A program made the translations under genes and the position numbers. 64,000 bases of DNA, from assembly GCA_900548905.1 (NCBI GenBank), contig URMK01000014.1, forward strand, positions 50,143 to 114,142, in the 5' to 3' direction. This stretch comes from an uncultured Lachnospiraceae bacterium (GTDB taxonomy: Bacteria; Bacillota; Clostridia; Lachnospirales; Lachnospiraceae). Positions within the stretch are counted from its first letter, which is position 1; the number at the start of each line of letters is the position of its first letter. Below are positions 59,474 to 64,000 of the stretch, piece by piece. The notes beneath the pieces are model-generated. The model saw only the letters and a list, made by a program, of their open reading frames with translations. It was not told the origin of the DNA and did not search any database.

Positions 59474-59538
59474 AACCCGCCTGCAATGCTTTCTGCGTGA
59501 AGAAGAATCTTGCAGAAGCCATGCGGGCGGGATTTTTT
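59474..59538 (+). terminator. Terminator of the dehydrogenase gene
   Basis: CCCGCCTGCA at 59476-59485 pairs with TGCGGGCGGG at 59522-59531, with an inner CTGC...GCAG stem, and ends in TTTTTT. Confidence 0.8.
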
Positions 59539-59604
59539 CCCTTTGATGAAAGGGAGAGGGATACGAATGTAAGCATTCAATTTGTCTTAACGGCCGCGAA
59601 CGAA

Positions 59605-60348
59605 TCAGTCGTAGATAGATTCCGACTCCCATTCCAGGATTTTTCCGGTTGCGGCATCAATATCAAATTCATATTTAATCTCGTTATATACTATTTTGAT
59701 TTCATATTTCATTCTTCCGTCGTCATAATCGGTTTTCAGTCTCAGATTGCTTTCCGTTGCGCCGGGCACCTGCTCCAGCGCTATTTTTTTAGCGTCCGCT
59801 TCACTGATGGATCCGGCAGGAGCGGCCGTATTTGCATTGCCCGTACCCGTGTTCTGATGATGATCGTCGTCCAATTCCGTATCAAAGCTGCGGATGGTTC
59901 CTGTAACAGCATCGATATCATAATCGTATTCGGTATTTCCCGCATAGAATTTCACTTCATATTCCACTACGCCGTCATCGGAGTCCAATTTCAGCTTAAA
60001 ATAAGAAATATCTTCGTCTTTCAAACCGGCATGTTCCAGAGCGATTTTTTTGGCCTCCGCTTCGCTGATGTAGGCTGTCTGCCCGCCGGTCTGTGTATTG
60101 CCTGCCAGGGCCTGTGCGGAAGCGCCTCCGGCTGCAATAGGAACCGTTTCGCCTGCTGCAGGCAGTGCGTCGTCATTTTTGCTTTCTGTGACCTGCAGGT
60201 TGGAAGCCGATGCGCCGGCGGCAAGGGATTCCTGCGTGGATGTAATCTGCTGTGTTACTAAATCCTGGGAATCCTGACTGCCGCAGGCAGTGAGCAGTGC
60301 GGCGGATAAGCCAAGAGCGGGAAGCAGGATATATAAATTTCTTTTCAT
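59605..60348 (-). CDS. Lipoprotein with two PepSY domains
   Basis: About 247 residues. The lipobox LLTAC places the lipidated Cys at about 22. A low-complexity Ala/Gly/Thr linker is followed by two PepSY units (SEAEAKKIALEHAGLKDEDI, then YEVKFYAGNTEYDYDIDAVT; and SEADAKKIALEQVPGATESN, then YEIKIVYNEIKYEFDIDAAT). PepSY domains often inhibit proteases or bind envelope components. It lies beyond the OmpR-HK-PLMP operon on the same strand and has direct repeats suggestive of OmpR-type control in its leader. Confidence 0.9.
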   Translation of the reverse strand: MKRNLYILLPALGLSAALLTACGSQDSQDLVTQQITSTQESLAAGASASNLQVTESKNDDALPAAGETVPIAAGGASAQALAGNTQTGGQTAYISEAEAKKIALEHAGLKDEDISYFKLKLDSDDGVVEYEVKFYAGNTEYDYDIDAVTGTIRSFDTELDDDHHQNTGTGNANTAAPAGSISEADAKKIALEQVPGATESNLRLKTDYDDGRMKYEIKIVYNEIKYEFDIDAATGKILEWESESIYD

Positions 60349-60401
60349 AACATGTTTCTCCTTTCGGGTGTTTCCTTTTGATGAGATAAGGATAACGCGT
60401 C

Positions 60402-60421
60402 AAGATTAAAAGAAGATTAAA
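60402..60421 (-). promoter_or_regulatory. Putative OmpR-type direct repeats of the PepSY gene
   Basis: On the minus strand TTTAATCTT occurs twice, 11 bases apart (plus-strand 60402-60410 and 60413-60421), directly upstream of TTGACG. An 11-bp period of direct repeats beside the -35 is a hallmark of OmpR/PhoB-family binding. The response regulator encoded at 62580 is the obvious candidate. Confidence 0.55.
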
Positions 60422-60424
60422 AAT

Positions 60425-60476
60425 AAAAAAGATGCCGGCGGATAATCATATTAAAATGATTTCCATAGCCGGCATC
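60425..60476 (-). terminator. Terminator of the two-component operon
   Basis: GATGCCGGC at 60431-60439 pairs with GCCGGCATC at 60468-60476, with an inner AATCAT/ATGATT stem, and on the minus strand it is followed by TTTTTTATTTTT. It separates the RR-HK-PLMP transcript from the PepSY gene. Confidence 0.85.
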
Positions 60477-60565
60477 CCTTTGCGTGCGGTCAGAAGCGGG
60501 ACCACCTTACGCATCTGCGTATCGTCCTGAACCGTTCCCCCAATTCCCGCTGCGGGATATCTGAC

Positions 60566-61150
60566 TTATAGGATTCGCTGTATAACCTGTGTAAGTATTT
60601 CGCACTTATACTCATCATCCATATCGGAAGAGGACAGGAGATTTTGTATAATTTCCAGCTTAGTCACGCCGGTATCCTTTGTCTGGGGCTTCGTGGCCTC
60701 CAGCATTTTCTGAAGTAACTCAATCATACACTGGTTGGTCCGTTCCCTGTTTTCCACCACATTGCTGATTGCCATGGCGGTGTCACCTTCTGCGTGTTCC
60801 AGCTGTCCCAGGGCATCCCTGATATACCGGGAATCATCCATGATCTGATCGATTTTACGGATGATATAAGACATATCGGGTTCTGCATCCGTTCCGGCAG
60901 CTGCGGTTTCCCGTACCTGTTCTTTCTGGGAAGTCTGGTTTAAAATATCTTTTACGTTCATAAAATCACCCTCCGTAATATCCGGCGGGCACGCAAGGCA
61001 GATGGTAGTCTCATTGACGAAGCGTGCCCTGCCGTTCTTAACAAGACCTCTGGCACGTTTGGGCCAGGTGGCTTCATATACATTTCCCTGCGCATCAATT
61101 ACAGATATGTTTTTTATAATGGGTGCCCTCCCCCCTGTCTGATGCCTCAT
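60566..61150 (-). CDS. PLMP/RRXRR-like N-terminal domain protein
   Basis: About 194 residues, third gene of the RR-HK operon. Residues 17-56 (VIDAQGNVYEATWPKRARGL, then VKNGRARFVNETTICLACPP) follow the pattern V-D-x-x-G...P-x-x-A-R-x-L-V-x-x-G-R-A-R-x-V...I-x-L, like the PLMP/RRXRR domain of IscB-type proteins. The rest is helical (DMSYIIRKIDQIMDDSRYIR, LLQKMLEATK). No nuclease domain follows. The ATG at 61150 lacks a site, while GGGGGGAGGG stands five bases before an ATT codon at 61120 that would give the typical N-terminus IKNIS. Function unknown. Confidence 0.6.
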   Translation of the reverse strand: MRHQTGGRAPIIKNISVIDAQGNVYEATWPKRARGLVKNGRARFVNETTICLACPPDITEGDFMNVKDILNQTSQKEQVRETAAAGTDAEPDMSYIIRKIDQIMDDSRYIRDALGQLEHAEGDTAMAISNVVENRERTNQCMIELLQKMLEATKPQTKDTGVTKLEIIQNLLSSSDMDDEYKCEILTQVIQRIL

Positions 61151-61161
61151 GCTGTGTTTTT

Positions 61162-62574
61162 TTATATGGGTGTCTCCCCCTGCCCTTTCATTATACTTCC
61201 TCGGCTACCCTCCTGTAAAGCCGTTTCCCAGGAAAAGGTAAAAGCAGTTCCTTCACCGGGCGTGCTTTCCACACGGATGGTTCCGCCGTGAGCTTCGGTA
61301 ATCCATTTGACCATAGGCAGCCCCAGTCCGGCCCCTTCCCTTTCGCCGGAACTTCTGGCGGGATTCACCTGGTAAAAACGTTTCCATATCTTATCCAGTT
61401 TATCCTTCTCAATGCCGATACCGTTGTCGGATACCGAACCGGTAATGCGGCTTCCGTCGCTGGTGAGCGTGATCCGGGTCGTTCCGTTTTCCCTGCCGTA
61501 GGTAATACTGTTGGATAGCAGATTGATGAAAAGACGCATCATCATGGTTTCATCGCCGCGGAAAAGGATATCCGGCTGAATATGGGTTTCCAGGGTGATC
61601 CCTTTGGCGGCGGCTATGCTTTTTTGGTCTTCGGCTGTGATTTCCGCCAGTTCACTCAGGTTCAGCAGTTCATAATGGAGCTTCTGGGTTCCCTTATCTG
61701 CGCGGGCCAGGGTGAGCAGTTGGGAAATAAGGGAGGACATTTTCCGGGACTGGCCGGCAATGGTACGGACGCAGTCCTGTACCTCAGAAGGAGAGGTATC
61801 CTCCTGCAATGCATATTCGCATTGGGAAAGGATGACCGTAACCGGGGTGCGCAGCTCATGGGAAACATCGGAAGTGAACTGCTTTTCGTTTTCAAAGGAT
61901 TCCTCCAGTTTGTCCATCATCCGGTCAAAGGTATGAGCCATTTTATGTACCTCATCCTTTCCGGATCCCAGCCGGATGCGCCGGGATAGATCGCTGCCTT
62001 CGCTGATTTTCCGCGCGGTATCCGTCATAGCTGCCAAAGGGGCCAGGGTGCGGCGGATAATAAAATAACCTCCTGCGGCGATGCAGAGGACAAAAAAGGG
62101 GAGAAAAACAAGGGCCAGCCGTACGACTGTCTGAAGCGCGGCATCCGTCTGGGTCTGGGAGGCGATACCCCGTACCCACAGGTTGCCGTACCCTTCTATT
62201 TTCTGGCAGTAATCATAGACATACCAGAGGGTCTGGCCGGAATCCACCTGCTGGATTTCATCCATAACCAGTACGGGAGCTCCGTTGAAAAGGGAGGGGA
62301 TTCTTCCGTACAGCAGTTTTCCCCCGGTATCGTATACCGAGATATAGATTCCTTCCCCCAGAAAATTGATATCGTTATCAAATTCCAGCACACCATCCTC
62401 ATAATCGATCTCATGAAAGCTTCTGGTTACAGTGTCCTTAAGCCGGAGGCGGGCATTGGAAAGGAGCCTGCTGTTGCTGATATAAATAAGCAGCCAGAGG
62501 ATTCCTATTACAAGAAGGGTCATAAATAAGGTATACCACAGAGTGATTTTCAGTTTGATTGACAGATTCTTCAT
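61162..62574 (-). CDS. Sensor histidine kinase
   Basis: About 470 residues. Membrane helices at about 10-32 and 152-173 enclose an extracytoplasmic sensing domain of about 120 residues. HAMP region about 174-225, phospho-acceptor His239 in SDVSHELRTPVTVI, N-box LLSNSITYG and G-boxes SDNGIGIEKDKL and GAGLGLPMVKWI follow. Its response regulator is the gene just upstream, six bases away. The signal is unknown; the PepSY lipoprotein may be a target or a sensor partner. Confidence 0.93.
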   Translation of the reverse strand: MKNLSIKLKITLWYTLFMTLLVIGILWLLIYISNSRLLSNARLRLKDTVTRSFHEIDYEDGVLEFDNDINFLGEGIYISVYDTGGKLLYGRIPSLFNGAPVLVMDEIQQVDSGQTLWYVYDYCQKIEGYGNLWVRGIASQTQTDAALQTVVRLALVFLPFFVLCIAAGGYFIIRRTLAPLAAMTDTARKISEGSDLSRRIRLGSGKDEVHKMAHTFDRMMDKLEESFENEKQFTSDVSHELRTPVTVILSQCEYALQEDTSPSEVQDCVRTIAGQSRKMSSLISQLLTLARADKGTQKLHYELLNLSELAEITAEDQKSIAAAKGITLETHIQPDILFRGDETMMMRLFINLLSNSITYGRENGTTRITLTSDGSRITGSVSDNGIGIEKDKLDKIWKRFYQVNPARSSGEREGAGLGLPMVKWITEAHGGTIRVESTPGEGTAFTFSWETALQEGSRGSIMKGQGETPI

Positions 62575-62579
62575 AGGTT

Positions 62580-63251
62580 TCAGGCCTCTTTCAGCACATA
62601 GCCCGCACCCCGTACCGTATGGATCAGTTTCGGGGTAAAGCCGTCGTCGATTTTCTTCCGGAGATACCGGATATATACGTCCACCACGTTCGAGCCGCCT
62701 TCATAGTCGTAATTCCATATGTGCTGTTCTATTTTTTCCCGGGAAAGGACGATTCCCTGATTGCAGACAAGGTATTCCAGTATGGAAAATTCTTTGGAGG
62801 ACAAGGTGATGGCTACGTCATCACGAAAGGCCGTCCTGGCATCGCAGTCCACAGTCAGGTTGGCGATCCGGTAGCAGTTATCGGACCGGCCTCCTTCCCT
62901 GCGCAGCATGACCCGGATACGCGCCAGCAGTTCCTCAAAAGCAAAGGGCTTTACCAGATAATCGTCGGCGCCGGAGTCCAGGCCGGCAACCCTGTCACGG
63001 ACACTGTCCCGGGCAGTGAGCAGTAAAACAGGGGTTTTGTTCCCCGCAGAGCGCAGCTTCTGCAATACCTCAAGGCCGCTGACCCGGGGCATCATTATGT
63101 CCAGGATAATGGCATCATATTCGGCCATGGCAAGGAAATCCAGGGCCTCCTGCCCGTCCGGGCAGGAATCCACGGAATAGTGGTTCTTCTGCAAAGTTTT
63201 GGTAATGACCTGGTTTAAATCTTTTTCATCCTCAGCAATCAGTATACGCAT
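62580..63251 (-). CDS. OmpR/PhoB-family response regulator
   Basis: About 223 residues. The receiver domain has the acidic pair Glu-Asp at 7-8, phospho-acceptor Asp51 (ILDIMMPRVSG) and Lys (LVKPFAFEELL). The C-terminal winged helix (SSKEFSILEYLVCNQGIVLS, VDVYIRYLRKKIDDGFTP, IHTVRGAGYVL) is of the OmpR type and binds direct repeats. It controls its own operon and possibly the PepSY gene. Start ATG at 63251 follows GGAGGAGAC. The histidine kinase begins six bases after its stop. Confidence 0.95.
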   Translation of the reverse strand: MRILIAEDEKDLNQVITKTLQKNHYSVDSCPDGQEALDFLAMAEYDAIILDIMMPRVSGLEVLQKLRSAGNKTPVLLLTARDSVRDRVAGLDSGADDYLVKPFAFEELLARIRVMLRREGGRSDNCYRIANLTVDCDARTAFRDDVAITLSSKEFSILEYLVCNQGIVLSREKIEQHIWNYDYEGGSNVVDVYIRYLRKKIDDGFTPKLIHTVRGAGYVLKEA

Positions 63252-63411
63252 GACAGTCTCCTCCGTAACAGTATGGTCATTTTACTGTAAGAACATGAAA
63301 ATAACATTAAAAAAAGGCAAGGGTTACGTATTTTTATAATTATCAGAAAGTATACCATATTTGCCGTTGTTCAGCCATGCATGCTTATAGTGAGGAAGGA
63401 AAATATTTTTC

Positions 63412-63440
63412 TTGACAGAAATAACTGTAACTATTATAAT
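63412..63440 (+). promoter_or_regulatory. Promoter of the rhodanese lipoprotein gene
   Basis: TTGACA at 63412-63417 and TATAAT at 63435-63440 are perfect consensus with a 17-base spacer. It faces away from the response-regulator operon. Confidence 0.9.
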
Positions 63441-63446
63441 TACAGT
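63424..63446. promoter_or_regulatory. Putative operator over the -10 box
   Basis: ACTGTAA at 63424-63430 and TTACAGT at 63440-63446 are perfect inverted half-sites with a nine-base centre, overlapping the -10 box. A repressor site is likely; the protein is not in the window. TACTGTAA and TAACAGTA also occur at 63268-63292 in the leader of the response-regulator gene, though in a different arrangement. Confidence 0.6.
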
Positions 63447-63469
63447 ATAAAATGAAAAGGAGGCACTAT

Positions 63470-63913
63470 ATGAGGAACGGAATAAAAAGGACAATAGTGG
63501 TTATTCTTATTACCGGAGTCCTGGCAGGCGTGCTCACAGCCTGCGGGAACCGCAGTGAAAATACGGAAACAGTACAGGAGGAAGCAATGAAAGGGGAATA
63601 TCATAAAATAACAGCGGAAGAAGCAAAAAACAGAATGGATTCCGAGGATACTATTATCATTCTGGATGTGAGAACACAGGAGGAATATGAGGAAAGCCAT
63701 ATTCCGGGAGCTATCCTGATACCGAATGAAAGCATAGGAACGCAAAAGCAGGAACTGCTGCCCGATATGGACCAGGAAATCCTTGTGTACTGCCGCAGCG
63801 GAAACCGCAGCGCCCAGGCGGCAAAAAAGCTGGTGGAAGCAGGGTACACACAGATTTATGATTTTGGCGGAATTATGGACTGGCCGTATGAAACGGAAAG
63901 CGGAATAGAATAG
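63470..63913 (+). CDS. Rhodanese-domain lipoprotein
   Basis: About 147 residues. The signal peptide ends with the lipobox VLTAC, Cys25, so it would be held at the outer face of the membrane. Residues about 45-140 form a single rhodanese domain with catalytic Cys108 in YCRSGNRSAQ, and a VRTQEEYEESHIPGA substrate-side region. It would transfer sulfane sulfur or act on thiols in the envelope. ATG at 63470 follows AAGGAGG. The very strong promoter and operator suggest tight induction, perhaps by sulfide or metal, which is inference. Confidence 0.9.
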   Translation: MRNGIKRTIVVILITGVLAGVLTACGNRSENTETVQEEAMKGEYHKITAEEAKNRMDSEDTIIILDVRTQEEYEESHIPGAILIPNESIGTQKQELLPDMDQEILVYCRSGNRSAQAAKKLVEAGYTQIYDFGGIMDWPYETESGIE

Positions 63914-63950
63914 TAACAGGGCACAAAGCGCTGTCTGAACGGATATGTAA

Positions 63951-64000
63951 CTCAAACTTCGCAGGAGCAAAATGGCCTTCCGCCCGCTGGCAGAGCGGTG
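63951..64000. repeat. Partial dispersed repeat at the window edge
   Basis: CTCAAACTTCGCAG...GCCTTCCGCCCGCTGGCAGAG is the reverse complement, with small differences, of 56451-56489. The copy continues beyond the window end, so its length and any palindrome are not visible. Confidence 0.65.

Noticed and set aside
60477..60565. Small RNA or tRNA-like gene
   Set aside because: The stretch has short palindromic pieces but no cloverleaf, promoter or anticodon-like structure.

Overview
The window reads as a chromosomal segment of a gut-type Clostridia (Bacillota), most likely Lachnospiraceae. This is inferred from Shine-Dalgarno-rich starts (AAGGAGG), small single-domain accessory genes typical of that family (DUF3795, DUF3784, DUF4003, TIGR04076, DUF3592), a Bacillota-type carbohydrate ABC importer without its own ATPase, and intermediate base composition by eye. 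No rRNA, tRNA, CRISPR array, transposase, integrase or phage gene was seen.

Layout. 0-15 kb: a plus-strand run of small accessory genes (methyltransferase, HIT, proC, several GNAT acetyltransferases, ANT(6)-type adenylyltransferase, NUDIX, metallo-beta-lactamase fold, DinB-like) broken by palindromic repeats and at least two gene remnants. 15-27.6 kb: an AraC regulator and a catabolic operon (GH2, SGNH acetylesterase, GH67 alpha-glucuronidase, two ABC permeases, lipoprotein binding protein) that would import and dismantle acetylated glucuronic-acid-bearing xylo-oligosaccharides. 28-30 kb: an AAA15-type ATPase plus RloB-like pair, a candidate defence module between terminators, with decayed fragments on both sides. 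30.2-34.3 kb, minus strand: a one-gene ABC exporter with its XRE/TPR regulator, and a YcaQ-like glycosylase. 34.8-42.9 kb: a second plus-strand run of small enzymes ending in a Sir2 variant with altered NAD-pocket motifs. 43-46 kb: a TetR-regulated ABC-2 exporter. 46-48.2 kb: XRE regulator, S51 peptidase-like and transglutaminase-like genes. 48.2-50.4 kb, minus strand: ACT protein, XRE membrane protein and GNAT, beside a 238-bp long-hairpin element. 50.4-56.2 kb, minus strand: a complete livJHMGF branched-chain amino-acid importer with a cytidylate-kinase-like gene at its end. 56.6-59.5 kb, plus strand: dicarboxylate/amino-acid symporter, cytidine-deaminase-like and zinc dehydrogenase genes. 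59.6-63.3 kb, minus strand: PepSY lipoprotein and an OmpR/HK operon that also carries an uncharacterised protein with a PLMP/RRXRR-like N-terminus. 63.4-64 kb: a rhodanese lipoprotein with a strong promoter.

Most unusual features. Several families of intergenic palindromes recur across the window. One element sits inside a broken acetyltransferase gene, and another has 66-bp inverted arms flanked by 8-bp direct repeats. The best candidates for undescribed biology are the PLMP-like protein in the two-component operon, the AAA15/RloB pair, the Sir2 variant, the GNAT fusion protein and the internally duplicated 120-residue protein. All functional calls rest on motif reading by eye; no database search was run.
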